Positions 10,600 to 22,520 of a DNA stretch of 64,000 bases are shown here, in pieces. The notes under the pieces are model-generated. The model did no database searches. It saw only the letters and a program-made list of their open reading frames with translations, and was not told where the DNA came from. Source of the stretch: Hsuehochloa calcarea (taxonomy: Eukaryota > Streptophyta > Magnoliopsida > Poales > Poaceae); contig CM070615.1 in NCBI GenBank assembly GCA_036346395.1, forward strand, positions 26,097,282 through 26,161,281, read 5' to 3'. Each line of letters begins with the position of its first letter. The first letter of the stretch is position 1. Both the position numbers and the translations under genes were made by a program.

Positions 10600-13500
10600 C
10601 CTTAAAAGATACATAACAAATTTACATTACAAAGGCTGACCGGCCAAATAAAACTTAAGTAACAACAAAGTGCAGCAGAAAGCATGGTAAATAAAATAAA
10701 ATATTCTAGTGGTATGCCCCCATCTAATCCTACAGGCAACCGACAAGGACTAAGCCTAGAAAGACTCGTTGTCATACCCGCTGGAAAGTGATTCTTCCAT
10801 ATGCTCTGAACAACAATTCAATCAACATTGAGTATATTACATACTCAGCAAGACTTTTGGTGTATCACAACATATTATAAATGCAAGTCTTATCAATGAA
10901 CATGGCTCTACGCTACAAGTCTTTTTCAGCACAAGCAAGTTTTATTTGCAATACCGATATGTATCATTTTGCAACGAAAATTTAAAGAGCAGTTAATATG
11001 TAATGAAATCACAAGTAAATAACTTTAATAAGAGTAAACCACAACCCTCCATGGTTACAAACAATGATGCACTTTCTGCCATAGACATGGCATTCACACC
11101 AACCAATCATCCCAACATTTTCCAATAAACCATTTTTGCAAAAATCAAGACTATACCGATGAGGTGTCACTAAGCATGCTCATGACCATGAGCATGGATA
11201 TTTAAATATATTTACACTCTGTAGAGTTGTACAATTTTACCCACAGTATATGAGTTCTCTAGTTTGTTCGATATTTGTCGATACCACCGCACACAACATG
11301 ATAGTATGCAGTCTAGAGTCCATAACGAAGCCTTTACATCACCTAGCCCTAACCTTGTAGTAGCCCGGCGAATGACATCCCCACTTTGATCTCGGGTACC
11401 TCCCATCAAAGTGAGGCATTTTCCGCTGTATCGACAAGTTTTGTTCCCAACACCTCGGTGAAGAGAGCCCCTTCGAGCAAGCCTACCAAAATGCAACATG
11501 CAAGGCTAGTTTTCCATGACTTAATTAGCTAAGGTCATCCCATACCGGCACATATGGTTGTATGTTTAGGCTTATATACGATTCATCAACGTTTGGTCCT
11601 TAATTGACCCAGACAAGGATCTCACTATATCTACTTGTGAGATACACCTCTCACACTCCTCAGATTATAATATAACTCGCTTGTATCACAAACTAAGTTT
11701 TCCTTTTTCATTTTTATACAAAATAACAGAGGTAATCCCTTTGCACCATGTTTCAAAATCTTCCAAATTCATACTCGTTATTTCAATATTTATTCAATTT
11801 TAGCAAAACTAGAGCCCAACTAAGCATTTATGTGATATTACTTTCGAAATACCTAATCAACATCATCTATTAACTAAACCATATTCAAAAGGCTACAAAA
11901 GTAAGGATACCAATATTTTCGGGATGATCATGCATTAAATAGGAATTTATCTATCGTTATCCCCAAATATAGTAATTTTAAGCAAACATGCACGTATACA
12001 TAATAGATTTTGCAAAAAAAAAATACAATAACTAAAATAATGGGATTAACATGATCAAAGGGGGTGCTTGTCTTGCTCTAGTATCTCCGAGTATGAGGAT
12101 GGAGGGTTGTTGAAAGCTTCGTTCGCGGTATCGACATCTATTCAAACAGAGCCGAGAGCAAATTATAAATAGTAAAATAATTTCAAAAGCAAAAAATCCA
12201 AATATTTTTCTGTATTTAGATAGATAAATATTTTAATATGAATTTATAAAAAAATATTAATTCAATTTGGAGTTCATATGCAAAAGTTATTAACGTTTTA
12301 AATTTTCTCAATTTGAAAATCCTAAAAATAAATAAAGGTGTGGCCTTGAAAGCATATTTTACGAGGTTTACACTTTCTAATAGAAAGTGTATTTCCTCTT
12401 AAGCGAAAGAGGCTTTTATCATTTTTATGAATTGTTCTTTTTATTGGAAGCAAGTAGCGGAGTACGATAGATTAAATTGACTTGCATTTGATTTGCTGTT
12501 GAATTACTACTGTTTTATTGAGAGTACCTTACCATGACTTGCATGGGAGGCCTAGTTCATTTAATAATTTATTTTGTTAGTATTTTCTATTTATAAAGAA
12601 AGTTCCATGATTTAGGTGTGTCCTATGAGTATCATCTAGATACCATCCTTACGATTTAGACAGCGGCTTTTATGCATCTGAGTTTTATCATCGTATTGAT
12701 ATGTTCTTGTCATAATTATTATCATGGTTGAGCTCACACTAAGGTACACCTATTATACTAGGTTAACCCCTTTAACTAAAGTATGTACTATTGACTATTT
12801 TTAGTTCAATAGCTAACTACTCATTTCACTTCATGAGGTCTAGGTGTTATTGACTACTAATTCTTACCTAGCAAATGTTCATCCTAGTTGTTTGATTATA
12901 AATTGTTACTAACAACTGGCCACTTATTGGATTTACCATGGCTAGCTTTTATGTTAGCCTAGTAGAACTAGTTGGAGGAACCTATATGGTAGGAACTTGT
13001 AGTTTAGGTCTTATTTTCCTTTTAGGCCTAATTATGCGTGTGGAAAATGTGTCATATTATTTTCAAATTACATTGTGTTCGATGGGAAGATAACCCTCAA
13101 ATTATCAATTATTAACGGCCCAGGGTCCAGTGGTCACGCTAACCCGTCTCCAATTAAAGTTCACCACTATTTATATCTTGACCGGTAATTTAATAAATTG
13201 ACCCTATACTAAAGAGACTTAGAACTTTTTATCATATAATGTTACACTAGTTTTTCGCCGGTTATTATACAATGCTAGGTTTTAGGATAATCATTTATTT
13301 ACGTGGGTTCTAGCTGTAGTGCAACTATTTTATCCATTTAATTATGATTAACTTAGTGGTATCTGTAGTGCTTAACTAGTTGTTACCATTAATAGTTATT
13401 GTTAAGTTTCATTTGGCATTGTTAGTGTGGTTAATCCAATAATAGAATTTGTGTGGAACCTACGCTTCTATACTATCATTTCATGAAACTGCACAATTAC

Positions 13501-15301
13501 ATCAAATTATCCTAAACTAAACACCAATGTATTTATTAATGGATTACGAACCTATTGCCATTTAGGTATCCTTTATTACAAGATTATATTTTTGTATCTA
13601 CTCATTGTATTATTGTTGTTAATTTTATTCGCTTGCCTCCCCACTACTAACCGTGGCCTAGGTTTTACTGCCATTTGCTAAAGATCAACTCTAAATACTC
13701 TTATTCCCTTCCATATCTAAATCCTCGAATATCTATTATCCCAATTGTCTTGTTTTAGGATTATTAGATTGAGTTAATTCTACCAATTTTTGGTCACTAC
13801 ATCAGGGAATATCTCCTCATGCAAATTTACCTCTCCAACAAAGCTACATTGTTTGTCATAACTATTAATTACCTAACAAGATGTTCTAGTTAATCATTTA
13901 GCCCATTTAATTTACTTGGCATATAACTAAGTCAAGCCTAGCCATAATCAAGACATTAGCAATATTAGCAAATTTTTCTTTATTTTCAATTTGGAGTTTC
14001 ATCTTATGAATTTATTCCAAGTGCATACTGATGAGTGTTAATACCTAATTATTTTATTACTTTTGATTAATTATATCATTAACCTATTGCTACTATTGTC
14101 ACTATCATAACCATGGCATAGGGTTCACTACTACATTTTAATCTTGACTCCTATTTAGTTTTTCTCATTAGGATTAAATGCTAAGTGCTAATTAGATCAA
14201 TATATTTTCTAATTACTTCCATTTGAAACGGCATTAGTTCACTGCCCTATTCCAATTTCCTAACTGTTCATCAACTTCTTTAAGAATTTGCCTAATTGAA
14301 TTATTCACTTGATTAATGAGTTCACTAACCATTCTTTTGTTTATCTAATTATTGGGTGAAAGTTCACTTTTTATTTTAAATAGCCATATTTCAACCCTTG
14401 ATTTTAAGTCAAATTACTCTTTGAGCTTATTACTCTTGGCTAAATAAATTCACAAAATTTCAAATCTTGCTTTTTTATTTAACATGGCTCTAGTTCACTG
14501 TCCCTATTCAAATTGCTCTCTAAATTTCCTATCCAATTAAACATTCTATTAAAAATAAATTTCTTGATTGAAATGTTGTTTTAACTAAACGTTCTTCTTA
14601 TTAACTTTGAATTAGTTAATTACTTGGAGTAGCCAATGATAGGCGGGGTCAGGAATAGTGCTTAGGCCCACTATCATCAACTCCTTTGGAGAGGGAGAAA
14701 GCACATAGGCAAGGAGCGAGAAGCGAGGAACAAAGGGGGTCGGGAGGCGACTTGGGATGTGCTCGTCATCGGCGAGGGGGCTGTGGTGAGGCGATAGTGA
14801 CCCCAAAAAATGGGTTGCCGAAGGGACAAGGAAGCTAGGTGAGGTGGTGTCGCAGCTCGGGCGACATTATGGCGGCGCAGGGGAGGCACGCAGTGGCTGG
14901 CTGTGAGGAAGAAACAGGGGCAACAACACTCGGATGGGAGATGGGCCAAACTAGGGGAGCATGAGCACGAGGAAGGCAAGGGGATCTCACAAGAGTAGTT
15001 AGTGGAGATGAGGATGTGGCGAGGTGGTCTTGCGATGAGATCCTGAGGCGCCACGGTGAGGTTGTTGTGGTGGTGGCGTTGTGGAGAGAGGGAGCAGAAG
15101 TGAGTGGTGGGGAAATCTATCGGATGGTGTGGAGATCTTTGTGGGCAAAAGGAATTGACATGAAGCTTACGAGAGGAAATGAGCGACATAAGTGGTTGTT
15201 TCGGCCGGTTTTGGGAGGACGGAGATGGCGCGGTGCTCTGTGGACGAAGGACCAAATCAAGTGAAGGGAAATGATCATTGGGTGTTGGGCGTGATGTGAC
15301 A
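10600..15301 (-). repeat. Long LTR of family G (3' end truncated)
   Basis: On the minus strand it begins TGTCACATCACGCC at 15301, runs through a GC-rich leader (15300-14640), then 2.3 kb of AT-rich, CpG-poor sequence (14640-12340), the TTTGATCAT block (12043-12059), the CTCTGTAGAG/TTACCC module (11217-11245) and the conserved hairpin (10829-10847). About 220 bp of 3' end seems missing at 10600 compared with LTR D. The part 12530-12840 is the reverse complement of sequence at 62780-63235. The long frame 14677-15309 is leader sequence. No gene is seen. Confidence 0.6.
10829..10847. promoter_or_regulatory. Conserved LTR hairpin (copy in LTR G)
   Basis: TGAGTAT-ATTAC-ATACTCA, a 7-bp stem with a 5-nt loop, followed by GCAAGA. 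The stem differs from those of families A-C but pairs fully. Confidence 0.65.
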
Positions 15302-15363
15302 CGGTCCATTAGGGAAGGAGATCACTAGCTTGGCTAGAATGGCGCATAGAGGCGGCAACCTCT

Positions 15364-15483
15364 TGTAGGATCAAGAATAGCAGACTAGGGGAGTGAATAG
15401 GTGGCTGTAAAAATTCATGCTTTCTAAAACTTATTTCTACAATTTTTGAGCTAAGCAAGATTTATATTGCAATTTAAGACTAT
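15364..15483 (-). repeat. Fragment of SIRE-like LTR 3' end
   Basis: The minus strand reads toward ...CCTATTCACTCCCCTAG...CCTACA, ending at 15364. It resembles the terminus seen near 62710-62749. It is cut on the right by insertion of the solo A LTR at 15484. I do not recognise its continuation after 29858. Confidence 0.45.
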
Positions 15484-16853
15484 TGTAACACTCTGGCTAT
15501 TCGGAAGCCAAAATGTTACCTAAAGAATCTAACATACAACCATAATTCAAAAGTATTTTAAACAATAACTCACATAATGGCAGAAAGGGATCATCATACA
15601 ATAGAACCACTGCAGGACTAAAGATTAAATCCAATTGAGTATAATCAGGGGGTGATTAAGGACCACAAGCAGCACTTAAATAAACATATCATGGAGAGAA
15701 ATATCAACCACTTCTAACTTTATTTATTACAGTTTCTCAATTGACGAATGGAAGGCATAATCGAAACTTATTATTGAAGATAAAATATGGTGAACTGAGT
15801 GAAAAGTGCTTGTCTACTCCCTCCCAACATAGCCATCATCAATGATCACCTAAATAAATAAACAAAGCAAGAATGAGTCCGAGACTCAGCAAGTACCATA
15901 AATAATTGAACGAAACAACAACATTCTGAACATGAACATTACAATGAATGTATAAATGAATGGATCGAATGTATGGATGTATTGAAAGCAACGGTCTGTA
16001 CAAATGCTCATACCGGTATAGCTAGTAGCACACCCGTCGGTGTCCACTTAAGCCCGCATTTAACCAAATACGGGGATCCAAATCCGTATGAAGAGCGTTT
16101 TATCTGGTGTCCAACGCGCCCACATTGGAATGGTGGGTCTTACGTGCCCATAATGGAATTGATGGGTCTTTAAAATCTACTCCTGTGGATGGAACATGAC
16201 AAGAGGTGCATGTTATGAAATATGAACAATGAATGAGAACAACTCTAATCATGGCAATAACACATTTGAAAGGAATATAAATATGAAGTGTAATCATAGT
16301 TCGTACAAATAACAGTATAAACACAACCACTCATCATTCATCTATAAGGAGTTACAAGGTACTTGCCTTCCGCGTTGTGACGCGCTGGGAGGCAACGAAG
16401 GTGCTCCTAAATTCGACGCCTCGCCGCCTACACAAGTACGTACTTGAAATAAGAACGACATGGTATAAAAAAAATGCTTCCGGTATCGCTCTACAACACA
16501 TTCCCGAAAACCCTAGAGTTAACTAGTAGTAATAATATGAAAACGGGCAACTCCATCGCCGGAACGAGTCTGGACAGCAGCACGGCAAAATTCATATTTA
16601 TTAATCTGGTACTCGAAACGAGGTGAGGCCAGATCCTATGGAAACTTAACGAACCTATCTACAAAATTCTAGTAGAGAAGATTTCCTAATTCGACCAAAA
16701 TAATTAACTAAACAGGAGGTGAAAGTGCCTGACAGAAATCTGTTCAGACGAGCAGAACAGCAGTGAAGAACATAACATAACTTTTGCTCTACAACTCCGA
16801 TTAAAGTGATCTTTATCAATATGGAAATATTATAAAATTTTATACAATAACCT
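15484..16853 (-). repeat. Solo LTR of family A, left half
   Basis: With 29036-29853 this forms one A-family LTR of about 2.19 kb on the minus strand (begins TGTAATATTCCG at 29853, ends GAGTGTTACA at 15484). It is flanked by ACTAT (15479-15483) and ACTGT (29854-29858), a 5-bp target duplication with one mismatch. No internal region lies next to it, so it is a solo LTR. It was later split by element B. The conserved hairpin TGAGTC-CGA-GACTCA is at 15874-15888. Confidence 0.85.
15874..15888. promoter_or_regulatory. Conserved LTR hairpin (copy in solo LTR A)
   Basis: TGAGTC-CGA-GACTCA, 6-bp stem and 3-nt loop, 390 bp from the LTR 3' end, with GCAAG on each side. Confidence 0.7.
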
Positions 16854-17203
16854 TGTAACATCCCAAATTTCAGAGCTTTAAAAAAATCTTTTAAATATTG
16901 GTAGCAAGAGAATTTCCCATTTGGATTATTTGAATATTAATTTAAAAAGCTTAAATTGGACTTTAAGGACAAATTGATTTAATGAGCTTAATCTCAACAT
17001 CAACAATTGTCAAAACTATTTTATTTAGATTATATATGCTTGGTTATATTTTATAGAATTTTCTGGAATTTTTCCAAAGTCATTTGCTATTTTCTAATTG
17101 CTATTTGCATTTTCTGGATTTATTTAAAAGAAAAATCTATTTTAAATCCTTCGGAACAGTACTGGGCCGAAGCCCAGCACTATTCCAGCCCGCTCAATCC
17201 CAG

Positions 17204-17330
17204 CCGTTGGATCAACATCGCCATTGCCGCCGCCGCGTTTTCGCGCGCCTTGCCCGTTGGATTGTCGCGCGTGGCTTCGCCCGTTGATCTCGCTCGTTCG
17301 CTCGCCCGCGCTCGCTCTGCGCCGTTGGAT
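17204..17330 (+). promoter_or_regulatory. Cluster of CCGTTGGA (MSA-like) motifs in LTR B
   Basis: CCGTTGGA occurs at 17204, 17254 and 17322, with the variant CCGTTGAT at 17281, all 320-440 bp upstream of the TATA box. The reverse complement TCCAACGG fits the core of the plant MSA element, (T/C)C(T/C)AACGG(T/C)(T/C)A, bound by MYB3R factors in G2/M. Function here is inference. Confidence 0.45.
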
Positions 17331-17645
17331 CGCCATCGCACGCTCGCTCACCGCGCCTCGCATTGCTCATTGCCAGTGGGACCGCGGCGAGTCGTCGTCT
17401 CTCATTTGTCTTCTTCTCCATGGCTTGCGCCGCGTCCGCCATTTCGGACCTCGAGCTTCGTCCGACAATTGCGCAAGCGGCCACGATTTTGTGCACGGAC
17501 AACGCCTTACGCAAGCCTTATCTCTCCGCACCTGTTCGGTTATTTTAAACTTCCAAATCGGATTCAATCTCGAGAATCGAGGATTTCAAAATCCAGCCGT
17601 TTCGGACCCGATTTGGGGATTTCCAAATCCGGCGTTCCCCGAGCC

Positions 17646-17653
17646 TATAAATA
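17646..17653 (+). promoter_or_regulatory. TATA box of 5' LTR B
   Basis: TATAAATA in the context GCCTATAAATACC, preserved in the 3' LTR (26568-26575) and in the solo LTR (39666-39673, minus strand). It is the likely promoter of the genomic RNA. Confidence 0.8.
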
Positions 17654-19738
17654 CCCCTCCTAGCACCGCCTGGACTGCGCAACCCTAAGCGCCACTCTCG
17701 TCCCGATCGCCTAAGCGCCGCATTTTGAGTTTTAGGGTTTCGGCGAGCTTCTTCTCCGGTGGATTGCGCCGCCGTCGTCGTCGCCCTTGCTCCACCGACT
17801 GCACCATTGTGATCAGCAAGTCTCAGGCTACCTCGTGCGCACCTCCTCGTCGCCGGAGCATCACCGGAGCGCCCGTCCGACAAAACCCGAGCTCTCTCCG
17901 CCGCTTCTTCCTCATGCCACGCCATCTCCGTCAACCCAGTGCTCAAACCGGTGCCCATGTGTGCGCATTAACCTCCTCTATCGTTGGTACCACTCACCGC
18001 CGCGAAGAGCCGCCGTTCGCGGTGCCATTGGTTCCGGCGCGCGCCGCGCCCAGTAGCAGCGTCGGCGCCATCGCAACCGCCCGCGTCGACTTTGTGCTGC
18101 GTGTCGCCCTCGTGTCGCCGTGTCGGCGCCGGCTGCACGCAAGCGTGGCTCGATCCCGGCTCTCGGATCCGTGGCTCGGTGAGCTTAGTCGCGTGGTAGA
18201 GCCAGCGGCGATGGGGCCCACTGTCGATTTTCTTTTAAATATAATTTTTTTTCCGGAAATTCTCGGCTGACGCAAGCATTGCGCAATAATTCGAATTTCC
18301 TTTGTAAAAATAATTCGGGAAATTCAAGAAAATCCAAATTAGGGTTTATTTGATTTTCAAATCTTCCAAAGCCCATATCTTTTGCATCCGAAGTCCAATT
18401 GAGCCCATTCAAATTTGTAAATTCATATAAAATTAAGATCTATTTAATGGTGAATTTTATTTGATTTTTGGAGTTTGTTTTGCCTCTGTTATTTATTGGT
18501 TTTATTTCTTTTGTCTCGTTTGCGAGTAGACGTCGATACTTCGGGGAATTTTGCAGAAGAAGGAGCACCTCAAGACCAAGACCAATATCTAGATCTATTC
18601 CAAGGCAAGTTATACCTTTGATCATTTTGAACCCAGTTTTCAAAATACTTTGTTTCAATGTATTGCATTCTATTTCAAGTATTTATTTAAATGCTTTTGG
18701 GTGTAGTTATTAATCCAAATTGTTATGCCACCCTGTCTATTGTATGCCATGATCTTTTGTCACCCTAGGTTGATTAATTATTAGTTGGTATTATTGTAGC
18801 ACCAGCGTGGGTTGGTTAGATACGATTAGGCGCTTAGCCATGCCACGAGTCATCATTTCATGTGAGAGTTGCAATTATAAATTTGACTAAGTGATTATGG
18901 AAGCGTGTGATGAATCTGTGTGTCTTTGTGTCTTTGTTACTCGTTGATGGCATGTGTTGCACTTAACCAACAGGTGGTAAAAGATTTAGACCGAGGCAAG
19001 TGGTGGATCTGTGTGAATGGTGGGTGTGTGCTTATTAAACTTTGTGATTTGGGTTAAAGCTGGAAGTCTTGCCTTAGTCAATTAAGGACTTAACTTTGTG
19101 CGCCATTGAGCTGGGCCTTCTTATGCGACCACATGCCTAGTATGGGTGGGCGACTTAGTAAGTTATGGAGTCTTGACATTGACAACTCGGGTTGTATTTA
19201 AGCTGTGTGATGGGTGGAGGTGTGATATGTCACATCGCGGGACGGTTCATTGCATCCTCGTCCAATGGTGTGTGTCGTTCCAAAGTTTGTGTGTACAAAT
19301 TGGACGACGATAAAGCACACCAGAGTGTCATTGTTTGAGATGAAGTCTCGAAAGGTTTTGTTGTGATCAACTCGATCCGGTTGATTTCATCGTGTGGGTA
19401 AAGTGTACAACCTCTGCAGAGTGTTTAAACCAATCTATTGAATAGCGCGTCCTCGGTTATGGACATGCTCGGGAATTTCACACGAGGGTAGATTTTCATA
19501 AAACAAATGGGAAGGGTCATTTGTGTGAGATAACTTGTTTGGTGTGTGAAAGAACTTGATTTAGTGTGTGTCCTTTGTGAAATCAATTGTTAACTTATTA
19601 TTGTCTATTTGTTTTGAATTACGCTTTCAATCTATTATTTGTATTCAATTGCAAATGTTGCATTTCGCAAAATAACCACATAAGCCACTCCTTTGGAATA
19701 AGCCATCATGTATAAATGCATTACGTGGTATGACTTGC

Positions 19739-19755
19739 GAGTGCGGTGTGTACTC
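19739..19755. promoter_or_regulatory. Conserved LTR hairpin (5' LTR B)
   Basis: GAGTGC-GGTGT-GTACTC. One stem pair is G:T here where the 3' LTR has A:T (GAGTAC), so the change keeps a wobble pair. Confidence 0.65.
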
Positions 19756-20116
19756 ACTCTTGCTAAACAAATCAGCGAAGTGGAGGAGTCGTCTTTGCTT
19801 TTGAAGAGGAATTCTACGAAGGTTGAGCGTTAGGGTCTTGATCGATCGGTTACTGTGGTAAATTGATGGGAGCCACGGAGTTTATTTCGTTTCATTGCGG
19901 TTTATTTCTTTATTATCGACCTTGCATGGCTTAATAAATGTAACACTCGACCATAAGGTCCCAACAGTTATTTGTTATTTAAAGTACTCGTTTATTCTTA
20001 TATTCGTTGTATGGATGTGATATTTCATCAATGTTGACCTTGTGTGCACTAAGCGTGATCTGGACTAGTGCGAGAATACAGAGGGTCAGATTTGCATATT
20101 TGGGTCCCGACAGAGG

Positions 20117-20128
20117 TGGTATCGAGCC
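20117..20128 (+). promoter_or_regulatory. Primer-binding site of element B (1-bp deletion)
   Basis: TGGTATCGAGCC lies four bases after the 5' LTR. It matches the initiator tRNA-Met primer site TGGTATCAGAGCC except that one A is missing. Confidence 0.8.
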
Positions 20129-20324
20129 ATATCTTGTATGAGTCTTGACCTTAGTTAGATTGGCCGTTGTAGTGTGTCCAAACTATTTTCTAAAGCAAAA
20201 TTTACTTACAAGATTAATTGAACTCCTTAACTCATCTCATGTCTCTCTTGACTCAACTATTGCTGAAATTCTTTCTCTCCCATTTGTTTTAAAGTTGTTT
20301 TCATATCCTTGTCCATCTTGACGG

Positions 20325-22520
20325 ATGCCTCGTCTTGAGTTATGGAGGCGCAAGGAGGACTTGCCGTAGAGCTTTGGAAGTTGCTACAAGTACTTGGAGG
20401 TTCGATCGTCCATTGTACAGTGGCGGTGCTTGGATTGTGAGCAGCCGAGATCGTGGAGTGATCGCCATTTGACCGTCACGCGAGGCGAGAACACCAAGGC
20501 AAGCAAACCACTTGAACATCTCGGCTCGAAGGAGTATTTGGATTGAAGCAATCCAGAGTCTTCACGCCTTGCCATCCCGAGGATCGCAACATCTACTCTC
20601 GAGCTTCGTGACACGTTTTCCGTTATCATCCCGCACTTCCGGCGTGGATCTTCGCACGTTTTCCGTCTACGAAAGGAGAAGACAACGCCACCGTTGTGCA
20701 TCTCGCCCAGTTCGCCGCTGCTCAGGAAGAATCGTTGGAATTAGCCGCCACAGAGCTGGAGTGTACCTATGAGACTCTTCAGAGAGCTGAAGAAAGGATC
20801 GCCATATTAGAAGAAACTCTTTATGGACGACACGATCACGACGAAGATACTGAAGAGGAAGACCCAGAAGAAGCTGATGGACCGGCTGAACCAGAAGAGC
20901 CAGCAGAGGCAGCAGAGCCGGAGGAACCAGCAGTACCTGCACCTGAGACACCTGCTCCTGTGGCACCAGCCTCGGGACATCAGGATCAGTTTGCGAGGAT
21001 GCCAGCTCACTTTCAGGTCTACAGCAGGCGGGAGCACCGTCAAGGCTGCGGAGGCTATTTGATTGAGTAGTCTGTTCGCGTTGTTTCAGGCTTAGCCAGT
21101 TTTAAGTCTTGAGTCGCCCTTTAGGCGGTAGTTTTGTGTGCTTAGGATTCGTCCTTATTTTTGTGTGCAAGTATGAGCTGCAAAGGCCCTTAGGCATTTG
21201 TTGCAAGCCATACTATTATCTTAATCAATATAAGAGTTTCAGTTGAGCTTTCTTAAAATATGTTGGGTTTTACCTACCCGCTTAGTTCTACAACTTATCT
21301 CGTGCTTGCTACCTTATCTAACCCTTGGAGATTCACGGATGGTTCGGACTCGTCAAGGCTGCGCAAGTGGTTACGATACTCGATGTCGAAGGGCGGAGCA
21401 AATCCCATGAAGCAGTTCCACCACAAGCACCTTGATCGATCTGCGAGAATTTTGGAGCATTCATGGCGGCTCGGACCGGTGATGTACACCATGATGAATC
21501 GGATGCGAGCTATGAATAATCGAACAACAACAATCGGCATCACAATGGAGCCCGATTGCTCATGGTCACAATGGATCATCAAGTTGGCGGAGTTTATGAG
21601 GACTCGTCCACCAACTTTTACGGACATGTCTCACGGAGAAGGCGATGATTGGCCGTGTTATTGAGAGAAAGCTGCGATCACTCAATGCGGCGATCATGAA
21701 AAAGTTCTATCGCCTCTCACAAGATGGAAGGTATTCTTTGCGAATGGTGGGAAAACTTTGTGCGGCGCATGGAGCGCCGCAAGATATTACTTGGGAAGAG
21801 TTCACTGGCGCTTTTCGCCGATATCATGTACCGAAGGAATTATGGATCGAAGAAGGATGAATTCGTGCTCTCAAGCAAGGAGGAATGTCGATGATGATTA
21901 CCTCAACATTTCTCTCAACTTGCTCGATATCTTTGCGAGAAGATGTCGCCAGCGACAAGGCTCGTCGAGTCATTTTACGAAAGGATTGAACACTTGGACT
22001 TCAAGTCAACTTGATCGCCCCACATTTCACGATTTTCAAGAGTTGATCAACAAGGCTTTGATTCTAGAGGATAAGCGCAAGGAATTGGAAGATCATCGTA
22101 GCGAGAATGGCTCGACAGGAAGTCACCAACCCGGTGAGGGCAAGAATGATTCCACCGCAGATTTAGCCGTTTTCCACCACGAATTCGCGGGCCACTGCAC
22201 CAACTTCGGCACCTCGCCCGATTGCTCGAACTTCCGCAACCCCGCGATCAACCCCAATCCGATAAGCAACCCACGAATACAACGAGTTTGCTTTACAGCC
22301 GTCGGCCGGGCATTTCGCCAACCGATGTCCGCGAGAATGGGACTATCACTCGATGCGCTTCAACCTTGGGAACACACCGGCCAAAACGCCCGTACAAGGC
22401 AACCATCAAGGAACTTCTCAAGCTACGGTCAATGCGGAGGAGCACCGCCATCGGTGGTCGAGGCCGTGTCAACCACGTCACTCTAGAAGGAGCCCAAGAA
22501 GCACTTGGCGTTGTCTTGGG
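20325..22520 (+). pseudogene. gag remnant of element B
   Basis: A Met at about 20325 opens a 14-codon frame that ends in a stop. An acidic Pro/Glu-rich segment follows (20780-21000, EEPAEAAEPEEPAVPAP), then the gag core around 21740-22100 (GAPQDITWEEF, FRRYHVPKEL, LNTWTSSQLDR, LINKALILEDKRKELEDH). It ends in a degraded zinc knuckle near 22350-22400 (the first Cys codons are altered, PYKAT remains). Gag would package the RNA. At least five frameshifts separate these tracks. Confidence 0.85.

Larger units (their letters stand above)
16854..20112 (+). repeat. 5' LTR of element B (3,259 bp)
   Basis: It begins TGTAACATCCC and ends GGGTCCCGACA. Order: AT-rich start, TCCAACGG-motif cluster (17204-17330), TATA box (17646-17653), GC-rich leader (17660-18200), TTTGATCAT block (18617-18633), CTCTGCAGAG module (about 19415), an imperfect TATTGAATAG (about 19435), and the hairpin at 19739-19755. 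Long frames at 17007-18270 on both strands come from the GC-rich leader and are not genes. The 3' LTR and the solo LTR at 37210-40426 are close copies. Confidence 0.95.

Noticed and set aside
14677..15309. 210-codon frame on the minus strand
   Set aside because: Low-complexity, Ser/Pro/His-rich, located in the leader of LTR G, with no domain or splice context.
17007..18275. Long overlapping reading frames on both strands in the B LTR (also 26054-27189 and 39266-40139)
   Set aside because: They are in GC-rich leader sequence of LTR B, are Arg/Pro/Ser/Ala-rich on both strands, and differ in frame between the three LTR copies.
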